DNA from: an uncultured Cohaesibacter sp.
GTDB taxonomy: Bacteria > Pseudomonadota > Alphaproteobacteria > Rhizobiales > Cohaesibacteraceae
NCBI RefSeq assembly: GCF_963667045.1
Contig: NZ_OY762934.1
Location: forward strand, 124,001-188,000
Direction of reading: 5' to 3'
DNA length: 64,000 nt
A model generated the notes under the pieces. That model ran no database searches. It was given only the letters and a program-made list of their open reading frames with translations, and had not been told where the DNA came from. Of the stretch, positions 37,415 through 46,807 are shown piece by piece; position 1 is the stretch's first letter; every line of letters begins with the position of its first letter. Both the position numbers and the translations under genes were made by a program.

Positions 37415-39175
37415 ATGAACGTCTTTACTATTTTCACCGACCGGGTCAAGGAAGCTATCGGCAAATGTGCGCTGACTGCTCGCGATGGCTCGGAGCTCGA
37501 CCTGTCGCGCGTGATTGTTGAGCCGCCACGGGACGCCGCTCACGGCGATCTGGCTACCAACGCAGCGATGGTGCTCTCCAAGCAGATCGGCATGAAACCG
37601 CGCGATGTCGCTGAAAAAATCGCCGCACAGCTTGTTGAAGACAAGGACGTCGACCGGGTGGATGTTGCTGGCCCCGGTTTCATCAACATGGCCCTGTCCG
37701 ATGACTTCTGGCGTGGCCTTGTTGTCTCCATCGTCAAGGCAGGCAAGGATTTTGGCCGTTGCAACCTTGGTGGCGGTGACAAGATCAACGTTGAATATGT
37801 TTCGGCCAATCCGACGGGGCCAATGCATGTGGGTCACACCCGTGGTGCTGTCCTTGGAGACTGCGTTGCCAATTTGCTTGATTTTGCCGGATATGATGTT
37901 TGCCGCGAGTATTACATCAACGATGCGGGCACTCAGGTGGATGTGCTGGCCCGTTCGGCCTTCCTGCGCTATTGCGAGGCGCTTGGGGATGATATCGGCA
38001 CGATTCCCGACGGCCTCTATCCCGGCGACTATCTGGTTCCGGTCGGCGAGGCGCTGGCCAGGGAGCATGGCGACAAGCTCAAGAAAGCCAGCGAGGAAGA
38101 ATGGTTGCCGCTGGTGCGCGCCTTTGCCGTTGATGCGATGATGGAAATGATCCGTGGCGATCTGGCTGCGCTCAACGTGAAGCATGACGTCTTCTTCTCC
38201 GAACGCAGCCTCGTTTACGGTCATACGGACCGGGTCAAGGAAGCCATCGATTGGCTGACTGACAGGGGGCAGGTTTATGTTGGCACCCTGCCACCGCCAA
38301 AGGGCCAGCTTCCCGATGACTGGGAAGATCGCGAACAGACCTTGTTCCGCTCCACCGCATTCGGTGATGATATCGACCGTCCGTTGAAAAAGTCGGACGG
38401 CAGCAACACCTATTTTGCCAACGACATCGCCTACCATTTCGACAAGTTCAAGCGTGGTTATTCCAAACAGGTTGATATTCTGGGGGCCGACCACGGCGGC
38501 TATGTCAAGCGGCTGAAGTCTGCCGTTGCCGCCATCACGGAAGGCAAGGGCGGGCTGGAAGTCAAGATCTGCCAGCTGGTCAACCTGATGCGCAATGGCG
38601 AGCAGCTCAAGATGTCAAAGCGGGCTGGCAACTTCATCACCCTGCGTGATGTGGTGGAGGAAGTGGGCGTGGATGCTGTCCGCTTCATGATGATGTATCG
38701 CAAGTCCGAGGTGACGATTGACTTTGACTTTGCCAAGGTTACCGAGCAGAGCAAAGATAATCCCGTATTCTACGTACAATATGCCCATGCCCGGACGGCT
38801 TCCATTTTCCGTCAGGCAGCAAGTGAGGTGCCTCATCTGGCTGTCGGTATCGAAGATCTAGTGAATGCTGACCTTAGTGGTATTAATGACGAGTTAGAAC
38901 TTGCCTTGATCAGGAAGTTGTCTGAATATCCTCGAATAGTAGAGGGTGCAGCTGAAACACAAGAGCCCCACAGGGTTGCGTTTTACCTTTATGATCTTGC
39001 CGGATATTTCCATGCTGTGTGGAACAAGGGCAAGGAAATGCCGCAATTACGCTTTATTAACGTTAAAGATGAGAAAATGACTCTAGCGCGCTTGGCTCTT
39101 GTTCAGGCCGCGGCCACGGTAATCAGTTCTGGCCTCGGTCTGCTTGGTGTATCGGCACCTGAAGAAATGCGATAG
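37415..39175 (+). CDS. argS: Arginyl-tRNA synthetase
   Basis: Class-I aminoacyl-tRNA synthetase, 586 residues from the ATG at 37415 (AGGA 6 bases upstream); a frame open from 37337 would add 26 unconserved residues. Motifs: HIGH-type [20 protein letters not shown]-type LKMSKRAGN, and the C-terminal anticodon-binding DALR domain from about 470 on. Base use changes in the last about 330 bases (from about 38840): codons such as CTA, TTA, AGT, ATA and GTA appear, rare in the rest of the gene. See findings. It leads a run towards the SPOR gene. Confidence 0.96.
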   Translation: MNVFTIFTDRVKEAIGKCALTARDGSELDLSRVIVEPPRDAAHGDLATNAAMVLSKQIGMKPRDVAEKIAAQLVEDKDVDRVDVAGPGFINMALSDDFWRGLVVSIVKAGKDFGRCNLGGGDKINVEYVSANPTGPMHVGHTRGAVLGDCVANLLDFAGYDVCREYYINDAGTQVDVLARSAFLRYCEALGDDIGTIPDGLYPGDYLVPVGEALAREHGDKLKKASEEEWLPLVRAFAVDAMMEMIRGDLAALNVKHDVFFSERSLVYGHTDRVKEAIDWLTDRGQVYVGTLPPPKGQLPDDWEDREQTLFRSTAFGDDIDRPLKKSDGSNTYFANDIAYHFDKFKRGYSKQVDILGADHGGYVKRLKSAVAAITEGKGGLEVKICQLVNLMRNGEQLKMSKRAGNFITLRDVVEEVGVDAVRFMMMYRKSEVTIDFDFAKVTEQSKDNPVFYVQYAHARTASIFRQAASEVPHLAVGIEDLVNADLSGINDELELALIRKLSEYPRIVEGAAETQEPHRVAFYLYDLAGYFHAVWNKGKEMPQLRFINVKDEKMTLARLALVQAAATVISSGLGLLGVSAPEEMR

Positions 39176-39253
39176 GGAAATTCCGGTCGTTTCTCTCGAC
39201 AAAACGTTGCCAGGCGATACGAGTTAAGTGTATGAATGAAAAGGCAAATCGTC

Positions 39254-41848
39254 ATGTCAGAACCAAATGACAAGAAGCCGCAATCACCCGCAACCAACTG
39301 GTCCGATATTGATCGTCAGGCTCGTGAGAAACAAGGTTCGGGCCAGATCATGGAAGATCCCTTGGCTGAACTTGACCGAATCGTCAGTGGCGATTTCGGG
39401 CAGGGCGGCAGCCAGCGCGGCGGCGCTTCTGTTTCCGATGACGATTTGCGGATGCTGGAACAGGAACTCATAAGGGAGCTCCGGGGCCATCATGTTGAAA
39501 TCGAAGAGCAGGCGTCTGTGGGGTATCCACAGGATGATCGGGCTCCGGTAGAGCGTGATGCTCCTGTCGAGTACGAGCCTTATGGAACCGAGCCTCTTCA
39601 TGAAGAGGTACCTGGGGGGGCGCAGGTTCGCGGCTATGATCCTGTTTCCGAACAGCGAGCTGCGCCACGGGTGCAGGCACCTTTGCCATCGTCCGAGCGT
39701 TCCGCCAAAAGCACTTCAGGGCTTGATGACTGGAGTTCCCTGTTCGATGATATTGCGCCGAAACCTGCAGCAAGAGCTGCTGAGCCAGCACGTCCTGCTC
39801 CGCAGGTGGAGCCCACTTTGCCGATTGAGGATGATGGTGAGCTACCGGTGGCGACCAGTGGTAGCTACGGCCAGCTTGGACGTCGTCCTGCGCCTGCTGC
39901 TGAAAGCGACCAGTCCTTCTTCACCGGGCTGCATGCCTCAAGAGAACCTGAGGCATATCCAGCGGATGAAGGCGCAAATGCCGCGCCTGAAGTCAATCTT
40001 CAAGCCGCGGCTCCGAGAGTGCCTGCTCCGGAACGGGTATCCCGTACGCCTTCCTACGATACACGCGTCGATCTGGGGGCAACTGGTGCCGACTACGGTC
40101 AGCCTCAGGAACCGGTGGTACCACGCCAGCCTGCCCGGGATCCGTTGAGCGGGTACCGTCCCGGTGAGGGGATACCGGAACCGGAGACCCGTCGTGAACC
40201 GGTGATGTCGGCCAGTAGGGGCGACTATGCGTCAAGAACACCGCTTGAAACATCAACACAGGACTACCGCGACTACCGCGAGCCGAGTGTTTCCGAGCCT
40301 TCCTATGAGCCGGCACAGGCCTATGTTGATCCGCGTCTGCCCCATTCCGGTGAGCGAGCAAGGCCTCAGGCTCCTGTAGAACCAGCCCCTTACGTTGGCG
40401 GCTATGAAGACAATCGCCGTCAGCAGGCAGAGACCGCATCGCGTGGCGTGCGTGAAAACCGCGTTGATCCCTATTCAAGCTTCAATGATCCTGCTGCCAG
40501 TCAGGGAACGAGAGCTTATGGTGGTTATGTACCGCCAGCAGCAGACCAAGTGCCTGATGTCAATGTTGCCGGACGTTCCAATGACTACGCCAATTATGGC
40601 TCCGGTCCGTCCTATCGCACGACAGCTCAGCAGACCTACGATCAGGACTATGCTCAGGATGCGAGCGGGTATAATGATCCACTCGGTAATGAATATGCCG
40701 CTGTTGAAACCGAGTATGGCACCTATTCGGATCCGACCATAGCGCAAGCGGCCGCCGAGAGTGCGCCAAACTTTGGCGATGAGGAATATACGACGCTGGA
40801 AACTGCCGCAGCCATGGCGGCTCCTCAACCCAGGCGCAAGTCTCGCAAGGGGCTTTATGCCGCCGCAGCTGCCGGTCTGGTGATTGTTGTTGGTGGTGTT
40901 CTTGCTTGGAGCTTCGGGCAGAGTGATAGCGGCAACACCGAAACGCCGGTCATCGAAGCCAATACCGATCCGGTCAAGGAAGCTCCGGAAAATCCGGGCG
41001 GGACAGTGGTTCCGCATCAGGATCAGACGGTATATGACCGCATCGACGGGACTGAAAGCGACGAAGGCCCAACCACCATGATGCCGGCGACCGAAACGCC
41101 AATCGATGTGACGGCCAATGGGCAAACACCACGTGTCATTGCGCTGCCTGGTAGCGAGTCTTCGGTCTCTCAGTCCAGCAGCGAAGCTACGGATAGTGGT
41201 GCGGTTGCGCCAAAGCGGGTACGGACTGTTGTTGTTCGCCCGGACGGAACCTTCGTGACGTCTGACCAGCCGGAGGCAACACAGGGGCAGCCGCAGGCGG
41301 CCAATGTCGATCAGCAGATGCTCGACGCAACGCCCTCGGAGCAGGCCATGTCCCAGACCTACAACACCAACGTCAACGGCAGTCCGGCGAGTGCCGTTGA
41401 CGGGGCCGCCGCTCAGGGTGTTGTTGATCCGAATATGCCGTTGCCGAAATCCAAACCGGCCGGGCTGGAACAGCTTCAGGCACCGCAGGTTTCTGTGCCG
41501 CAGCCCGTTGCACCTGCTCCGCAGCCGATTCAGCCAATCAGCCAGGCTCCGCTTGTTCTCAGCCCGGCTCCTCAGAACACGGCTGTCTCATCCGGTGCTG
41601 GCGGGTATACGGTTCAAGTAACGTCTCAGCGTACGCCAGAGCAGGCACAGGCAAGCTATCGCAACATTCAGGCTCAGCTCAGCAGCGTTCTGAGCGGCTA
41701 TGAGCCGGATATCAAGGAAGCAGACCTCGGTGCCCGCGGTACCTACTATCGCGTCCGGGTCGGGTCGTTTGCCGATCAGGCTGGTGCAGTCAATTTCTGC
41801 AACAGCATCAAGGCCGCCGGTGGCGACTGTCTGGTTGCCAGAAAGTAG
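39254..41848 (+). CDS. Large SPOR-domain division protein
   Basis: An 864-residue bitopic protein. Residues 1-530 are cytoplasmic, very polar and low in complexity (Pro, Tyr, Arg, Asp, Gln), probably disordered; a single membrane segment follows at about 535-555 (AAAAAGLVIVVGGVLAW after RKSRKG); then a periplasmic linker rich in Pro/Gln; and a C-terminal SPOR domain (about 783-862, GGYTVQVTSQRTPEQAQA ... TYYRVRVG) that binds denuded septal peptidoglycan. Such a protein after argS is typical of Rhizobiales. Length of the disordered head is larger than usual. ATG at 39254 preferred (AAGG 9 bases upstream); an ATG at 39236 is possible. Confidence 0.9.
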   Translation: MSEPNDKKPQSPATNWSDIDRQAREKQGSGQIMEDPLAELDRIVSGDFGQGGSQRGGASVSDDDLRMLEQELIRELRGHHVEIEEQASVGYPQDDRAPVERDAPVEYEPYGTEPLHEEVPGGAQVRGYDPVSEQRAAPRVQAPLPSSERSAKSTSGLDDWSSLFDDIAPKPAARAAEPARPAPQVEPTLPIEDDGELPVATSGSYGQLGRRPAPAAESDQSFFTGLHASREPEAYPADEGANAAPEVNLQAAAPRVPAPERVSRTPSYDTRVDLGATGADYGQPQEPVVPRQPARDPLSGYRPGEGIPEPETRREPVMSASRGDYASRTPLETSTQDYRDYREPSVSEPSYEPAQAYVDPRLPHSGERARPQAPVEPAPYVGGYEDNRRQQAETASRGVRENRVDPYSSFNDPAASQGTRAYGGYVPPAADQVPDVNVAGRSNDYANYGSGPSYRTTAQQTYDQDYAQDASGYNDPLGNEYAAVETEYGTYSDPTIAQAAAESAPNFGDEEYTTLETAAAMAAPQPRRKSRKGLYAAAAAGLVIVVGGVLAWSFGQSDSGNTETPVIEANTDPVKEAPENPGGTVVPHQDQTVYDRIDGTESDEGPTTMMPATETPIDVTANGQTPRVIALPGSESSVSQSSSEATDSGAVAPKRVRTVVVRPDGTFVTSDQPEATQGQPQAANVDQQMLDATPSEQAMSQTYNTNVNGSPASAVDGAAAQGVVDPNMPLPKSKPAGLEQLQAPQVSVPQPVAPAPQPIQPISQAPLVLSPAPQNTAVSSGAGGYTVQVTSQRTPEQAQASYRNIQAQLSSVLSGYEPDIKEADLGARGTYYRVRVGSFADQAGAVNFCNSIKAAGGDCLVARK

Positions 41849-41873
41849 GCTCTGCTCTTTTGGTGGTATTGCG

Positions 41874-41904
41874 AAAATCCGGCTTTCGAGCCGGATTTTC
41901 TTTT
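41874..41904 (+). terminator. Terminator after the SPOR gene
   Basis: Perfect 10-bp repeat AAAATCCGGC (41874-41883) with GCCGGATTTT (41890-41899), followed by CTTTT. Confidence 0.88.
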
Positions 41905-42009
41905 GCCCGCTTGGTTTGCTGTTCAAAGAACGCTACTGTTCTTCATTGTTCGGGGGAATTTGGCTAGGATTGGCGGACGGGCACCGTTGCATTTGGATTG
42001 ACAAGACGC

Positions 42010-42933
42010 ATGGCGGATGAAGAGGGGCATCAGGACGAAGTCAGGGAGGGTGCCGGGCAAGGTAGCCCGGTTGATGGCTCATCCGATGCGGCAGGACCTG
42101 CCAGCGAGGACGGTTCGGACGTCAGGGCTCCGGTGCAATCGGGTAACTGGGAAGAATTTGGCGAGCTCAATCTGGTGCCCAAGGCTCAGATCGGCGAGCC
42201 ATCGCTGATCGTTGACGTGGAAGGCTTTGAAGGGCCACTGGATTTTCTGCTGGCGCTGGCCCGCAAGCAGAAGCTGGATCTCACGAAAATCTCCATTCTA
42301 GCGCTGGCCGAGCAGTATCTGCTGTTCATCGAGCGGGCGCACAAGCTGCGTCTTGAGCTGGCGGCGGACTATCTGGTCATGGCGGCTTGGCTGGCCTATC
42401 TGAAGTCGCGCCTTCTCATTCCAGAAATGCCGGAAGAGGACGAACCGAGTGGCGAGGAACTGGCTGCCATGCTGGCCTTCCGGCTGCGCAAGCTGGAAGC
42501 CATGCGAGATGCCGCGGCCAAGCTGATGGAACGCCCCAGCCTGGGGCAGGATTTCTTTTTGCGTGGCCAGCCGGAAGACATGTCGCTGATCCGCAAGCTG
42601 CAGTTTTCCGCTTCGCTCTACGATCTGCTGACCGGCTATGCGTCCTTGCGACAGCGGCAGTCGGTATCTCTGGTTCATGTGCGCAAGCGCAATGTCTGGT
42701 CGCTGCCAGAGGCGCGGGATGTGTTGATGCGGCTGGTGGGCGGGGTGTATGACTGGACGCCGGTGGAACAGATCCTGCGCAGCTATCTCAAGCTCACCGA
42801 TGTCCGGACGACTGCGCTCGCCAGTTCCTTTGCTGCCTCGCTTGAACTCGTGCGCGAAGGCCATCTGGAAATCCGGCAGACCGAGGCCTTCGGAACGATC
42901 TACCTGCGCAGCAAACAGAAGGAAGCTCCATGA
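42010..42933 (+). CDS. scpA: Chromosome segregation/condensation protein ScpA
   Basis: Kleisin that joins SMC and ScpB in the bacterial condensin. The 307 residues have an acidic, unconserved first 60, then the kleisin N-domain FEGPLDFLLALARKQKLDL with ISILALAEQYL, the AWLAYLKSRLLIPE block and a C-terminal winged-helix region (LSLVHVRK...). Start at 42010 rather than TTG 41998. Overlaps scpB by 4 bases (ATGA). In relatives nagZ usually lies between the SPOR gene and scpA; it is absent here. Confidence 0.92.
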   Translation: MADEEGHQDEVREGAGQGSPVDGSSDAAGPASEDGSDVRAPVQSGNWEEFGELNLVPKAQIGEPSLIVDVEGFEGPLDFLLALARKQKLDLTKISILALAEQYLLFIERAHKLRLELAADYLVMAAWLAYLKSRLLIPEMPEEDEPSGEELAAMLAFRLRKLEAMRDAAAKLMERPSLGQDFFLRGQPEDMSLIRKLQFSASLYDLLTGYASLRQRQSVSLVHVRKRNVWSLPEARDVLMRLVGGVYDWTPVEQILRSYLKLTDVRTTALASSFAASLELVREGHLEIRQTEAFGTIYLRSKQKEAP

Positions 42934-43679
42934 CCGAAGAAAGCAAATCGTCATCCGAGCCGAAAAATCGCACTGAGAGCGAATTCGAAGCGCTTGCCAA
43001 GGAAGCAAGATTTCAGCTCAAGCGCATGGTGGAGGCTCTTCTGTTCGCCAGCGCTGAGCCGATCAGCGCCGTGGAGATTGCGTCTCGTCTTCCCGATAAT
43101 GTTGAAGTGGCGGCTCTGTTGGCCCAGCTAAAGGAAGATTACAAGGGGCGCGGCGTCAATCTGATTGAAGTGAACGGCAAATGGCTGTTCCGGACGGCCA
43201 AGGACCTGTCCTTCATGATGCAGGCCGAAGCGTTCGAGCCCAGAAGGCTCTCTCGTGCGGCGCTCGAAACCCTTGCCATCATCGCCTACCATCAGCCGGT
43301 CACCCGGGCGGACATCGAGCAGATTCGCGGCGTTTCGGTTGCGCGGGGTACGCTGGATGTGCTGTTGCAGACCGAATGGATCCGGGTGAGGGGGCGCAGG
43401 CGTGTGCCCGGTCGGCCGGTGACCTATGGTACCAGCGAGAAATTTCTCATCCATTTCGACCTGTCATCGATTCAGGACTTGCCCGGGCTCGAAGAGCTGA
43501 AGGGGACGGGCATGCTGGATTCGGCGCTGCCGCCGGCCTTTTCCATGCCAGCGCCTGATGACAACGAAGATCTCGCCGATGACGAAGACCCGTTGGAGGA
43601 CACCTATCAACTCGATCTGGCCGTTCTTGAAGAGGATCGGGACGAAGAAGCTGACGATTCCGATGAGAGCGGCCAATAG
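42930..43679 (+). CDS. scpB: Chromosome segregation/condensation protein ScpB
   Basis: Winged-helix partner of ScpA in the SMC complex. The 249 residues include VEALLFASAEPIS, LAIIAYHQPVTRADIEQIRG and GRPVTYGTSEKFL, all conserved, followed by a strongly acidic tail of about 55 residues rich in Asp/Glu. Start codon overlaps the scpA stop, indicating translational coupling. Confidence 0.94.
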   Translation: MTEESKSSSEPKNRTESEFEALAKEARFQLKRMVEALLFASAEPISAVEIASRLPDNVEVAALLAQLKEDYKGRGVNLIEVNGKWLFRTAKDLSFMMQAEAFEPRRLSRAALETLAIIAYHQPVTRADIEQIRGVSVARGTLDVLLQTEWIRVRGRRRVPGRPVTYGTSEKFLIHFDLSSIQDLPGLEELKGTGMLDSALPPAFSMPAPDDNEDLADDEDPLEDTYQLDLAVLEEDRDEEADDSDESGQ

Positions 43680-43817
43680 GTGCTTTGGTTCATTGCCGGT
43701 GGGCCTTGCCCGCTGTGAAACCCTCGGAGATCGGCTTGCTATAATATGAATGTAAGAGTTGTGTTTTAGTCCCCCAAGGTTATAAGGTCATTTGCGAGAT
43801 CTGAATGGAGTTTGTGA

Positions 43818-44933
43818 ATGACTATGCAGGAAGGCCGCAATCGTTGGGGAGACCGGGGTACTGCGCGTGTATCCATTGCAACGGGGCTCGCATTTGAGGC
43901 CATCGGTTGTTCGTTCGATGGGCAGGACGTTTTGCGCGACATATCCTTTTCCATCAAGCCTGGCGAAGTTGTCTCTCTTCTCGGAGCATCAGGGGCGGGC
44001 AAGACGACCCTTTTGCGCATTGCCGCCGGCATTCAGGCGCCGACGTCCGGCATGTTGCGGATTGACGACCAGATCGTCGCCGGTGAGGGGGCATTCGTGC
44101 CGCCTGAACACCGCAATGTAGGTTTGATGTTTCAGGACTATGCGCTCTTTCCCCATCTCTCCATCCTGAAGAATGTCATGTTCGGATTGCGGGACCTGCC
44201 GACCCGCGATGCGGAGGTGGAAGCGCGCGGCGCGCTTGCGCGTGTCGGGCTTGAGGCCTATGTGGATCACTACCCGCACATGCTCTCAGGCGGGCAGCAG
44301 CAACGGGTGGCGCTGGCGCGGGCGATTGCCCCCCGCCCGGGAATTCTGTTGATGGATGAGCCGTTTTCCGGCCTCGATAACCGGTTGAGAGACCGGGTGC
44401 GGGACGAGACCCTTGCCGTTTTGCGCGAAATTGGTGCCACCTGCGTGATCGTTACCCATGATCCGGAAGAGGCCTTGCGGGTGAGTGATCGCATTCTGCT
44501 GCTTCGGGGTGGGCGTATTGTGCAATATGCGGCACCGGAAGAGCTGTATTTCAATCCGTTCGATCATTGGGTGGCGCGGTTCTTCTCCGATCTTAACGAG
44601 GTGGATGGTGTCGTGCGCGGCAACCATGCCGAAACCGCAGTCGGCAGCTTTCAGACGGATCAGTTTGCCGACGGGCAGGATGTGCAGGTCTGTATCCGTC
44701 AGCAAGGGGTTAAACTGCACAAGGCGATCCACGACGGATATGTCTCTGCCTTGCCCGGACGGGTCAAGTGCCGGATGTTTCTTGGCGAAATAGATCTCTA
44801 TGAAATCACCATCAAGGATTGCGAGGTTCCGTTTTTCGTCCGGTCAACTTCTGGACAAAATTTTATGCAAGGTGAGAATATCGGTGTATCGTTTCGGAAA
44901 AAGGACGTGCTGATATTTGCCAAACCGTCCTAA
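43818..44933 (+). CDS. Orphan ABC transporter ATPase (FbpC/PotA-like)
   Basis: A 371-residue importer-type ATPase with Walker A GASGAGKTT, Q-loop MFQDYALFPHLS, signature LSGGQQQRVALARA, Walker B ILLMDEPFSGLD and H-loop VTHDPEEA. A C-terminal TOBE-like region (about 250-370) fits CUT1/FbpC-type (ferric, sugar or polyamine) subunits. No permease or binding protein is near, so substrate is unknown and it may serve a system elsewhere. ATG at 43818 with GGAG 8 bases upstream. It sits alone between scpB and tatA. Confidence 0.9.
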   Translation: MTMQEGRNRWGDRGTARVSIATGLAFEAIGCSFDGQDVLRDISFSIKPGEVVSLLGASGAGKTTLLRIAAGIQAPTSGMLRIDDQIVAGEGAFVPPEHRNVGLMFQDYALFPHLSILKNVMFGLRDLPTRDAEVEARGALARVGLEAYVDHYPHMLSGGQQQRVALARAIAPRPGILLMDEPFSGLDNRLRDRVRDETLAVLREIGATCVIVTHDPEEALRVSDRILLLRGGRIVQYAAPEELYFNPFDHWVARFFSDLNEVDGVVRGNHAETAVGSFQTDQFADGQDVQVCIRQQGVKLHKAIHDGYVSALPGRVKCRMFLGEIDLYEITIKDCEVPFFVRSTSGQNFMQGENIGVSFRKKDVLIFAKPS

Positions 44934-45043
44934 AACACTTATTTCTTTGACAAAGTAAGCCCAAAACTGGCAAAAGGCTCTCTTGTGTTCGAGCCACACA
45001 CAGAGATGTTTTTGTGGCGCAAAGCAGAAAAAGGGAATTCAGC

Positions 45044-45262
45044 ATGCAGATTGGTGTCTGGCAGGTCGTAATCATCGCCGTCGTCGTTATTCTTCTCTTT
45101 GGTCGGGGCAAGATTTCCGATCTCATGGGTGATGTCGCAAAGGGCATCAACAGCTTCAAGAAGGGCCTCAAGGACGAAGACAAGGAAGACCAGCAGGCTC
45201 TGGAAAACAAGCCGTCCGAGAAGGTCTCTGCCGAGAGCGAACAGAAGGACAAGGTGAGCTAA
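45044..45262 (+). CDS. tatA: Twin-arginine translocase subunit TatA
   Basis: Forms the variable pore of the Tat pathway for folded proteins. The 72 residues start with the membrane segment [19 protein letters not shown], then the amphipathic helix [19 protein letters not shown] and a charged tail. Start ATG at 45044 (AGGGAA 8 bases upstream); the longer frame from 45014 is unlikely. First of tatA-tatB-tatC. Confidence 0.96.
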   Translation: MQIGVWQVVIIAVVVILLFGRGKISDLMGDVAKGINSFKKGLKDEDKEDQQALENKPSEKVSAESEQKDKVS

Positions 45263-45322
45263 GGGTCTTGGCTTCTCTTTTCTTTTCGTTTTTGTTTTTC
45301 ATGATTGGTCCGGTGCGTTTCC

Positions 45323-45826
45323 ATGTTTGATATCGGTTGGAGCGAAATCCTCGTGGTGGTCATCATCACGATTCTGGTCGTAGGGCCGAAGGAATTGCCG
45401 GGATTGCTCAGGACGATTGGCAAGACTGTTGCCAACCTCAGGCGCATGGCTGGCGATTTTCAGAACCAGTTCAACGATGCCCTGCGCGAAGCCGAACTCG
45501 ACGACGTTGCAAATTCCATCAGCGATATGCGTAGCCTCAATCCGCGCACTGCCGTCAAGAATGCCGTTACCAAGCATCTGGGCGAGTTGGGAGATGTCAG
45601 CGACGAGGTTTCCAAGAGCATGAAAGAAAGCTCTGACGAGATCAATGCGTCGCTGAACAAGGATGTGGTCGCTGACAAGCCTGCGGCTGAGTCAGTTGTT
45701 GCGTCGAAGGCGGCGATTACGTCTGAACCCGTCGTTGTTGCGGATAGCTCGAGCACGGATGAAAGCGCGTCCGACAGTTCATCCCAGTCGCCTCTCAAGA
45801 GCGATGCTAGTCAAAAGGTCGACTGA
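45323..45826 (+). CDS. tatB: Twin-arginine translocase subunit TatB
   Basis: Substrate receptor subunit with TatC. The 167 residues begin MFDIGWSEILVVVIITILVVGPKELPGLL-like (membrane segment with the conserved Gly-Pro-Lys-Glu-Leu-Pro hinge), then an amphipathic helix and a long Ser/Ala/Asp-rich tail. A start at 45305 is less likely. Its stop overlaps the tatC start by one base (TGATG). Confidence 0.94.
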   Translation: MFDIGWSEILVVVIITILVVGPKELPGLLRTIGKTVANLRRMAGDFQNQFNDALREAELDDVANSISDMRSLNPRTAVKNAVTKHLGELGDVSDEVSKSMKESSDEINASLNKDVVADKPAAESVVASKAAITSEPVVVADSSSTDESASDSSSQSPLKSDASQKVD

Positions 45827-46617
45827 TGAGTGACAGTGAAAGAGACGAGATCGAGAGCAGCAAGGCGCCCTTGATCGAGCATTTGGTCGAGCTTCGCAGT
45901 CGCCTGCTCAAGACGGTGATCGCCATCGCGATCGCTTTTCTTTTCTGCTTCTATTTTGCCAGCGATATTTTCAATATTCTGGTCATTCCCTATGAGCGCG
46001 CCGTCGGCGGAGCCCATCAGGTCGAGATGATCTTTACCGCGCCGCAGGAATATTTCTTCACGCAGTTGAAGATTGCGCTGTTCGGTGCGCTGTTCATCGC
46101 TTTCCCTGTCATTGCCAGCCAGATCTACATGTTCATGGCACCCGGCCTCTACAAACATGAACGGGAAGCCTTCCGACCGTTCCTGATTGCCACACCCATC
46201 CTGTTTGTTCTGGGCGCCTGCCTCGTCTTCTTCGTGGTGATGCCGCTGGCCATGCAGTTCTTCCTGTCGATGGAACAGATCGGCGAGGGGGCGGTAGAGA
46301 TCCGACATCTGCCCAAGGTCAGTGAATATCTCGGTCTGATCATGACCCTGATCTTTGCCTTCGGGCTGGTCTTCCAGCTGCCGGTGGTTCTGACACTGCT
46401 GGCGCGGGCGGGGCTGATCGACTCCGATTTCCTGAAGAAAAAGCGCAAATATGCGGTGGTTGTCGCCTTCATCATGGCGGCCATCCTCACGCCTCCCGAT
46501 CCGATCAGCCAGATGGGTCTGGCGTTGCCGACCCTGCTGCTCTATGAGCTGTCGATCCTTTCGGTGCGATCGGTCGAGAGGAAACGCGCAGCAAAGGACG
46601 CCGAAGAGACCTCCTGA
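45826..46617 (+). CDS. tatC: Twin-arginine translocase subunit TatC
   Basis: Multi-span inner-membrane subunit that recognises the twin-arginine signal. The 263 residues have LIEHLVELRSRLLK near the start (conserved TatC motif), FTAPQEYFFTQLKIALFGAL, and about six membrane segments, plus ALLTPPDPISQ-like ILTPPDPISQMGLALP near the end. Directly coupled to tatB. A strong terminator follows. Confidence 0.96.
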   Translation: MSDSERDEIESSKAPLIEHLVELRSRLLKTVIAIAIAFLFCFYFASDIFNILVIPYERAVGGAHQVEMIFTAPQEYFFTQLKIALFGALFIAFPVIASQIYMFMAPGLYKHEREAFRPFLIATPILFVLGACLVFFVVMPLAMQFFLSMEQIGEGAVEIRHLPKVSEYLGLIMTLIFAFGLVFQLPVVLTLLARAGLIDSDFLKKKRKYAVVVAFIMAAILTPPDPISQMGLALPTLLLYELSILSVRSVERKRAAKDAEETS

Positions 46618-46640
46618 CCGGTTCAAATCCATCATCAAGC

Positions 46641-46680
46641 ATGCCCCGAAAGAAAATGCTCATCTTTCGGGGCATTGTTT
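46641..46680 (+). terminator. Terminator after tatC
   Basis: Perfect 13-bp repeat ATGCCCCGAAAGA (46641-46653) with TCTTTCGGGGCAT (46663-46675), followed by TGTTTG. Ends the tat operon. Confidence 0.88.
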
Positions 46681-46807
46681 GTGGGTTTTATGGATTCTTT
46701 GCAGTGACTAAGTGGCATTGTGCTTGCTTCAGGCTTGGGGCTTGCCTATTTTTCGCCCGTCCAAATTTTTAACTCCTCCCAACAAAGCTAGATTCGGGAT
46801 TATTGAC

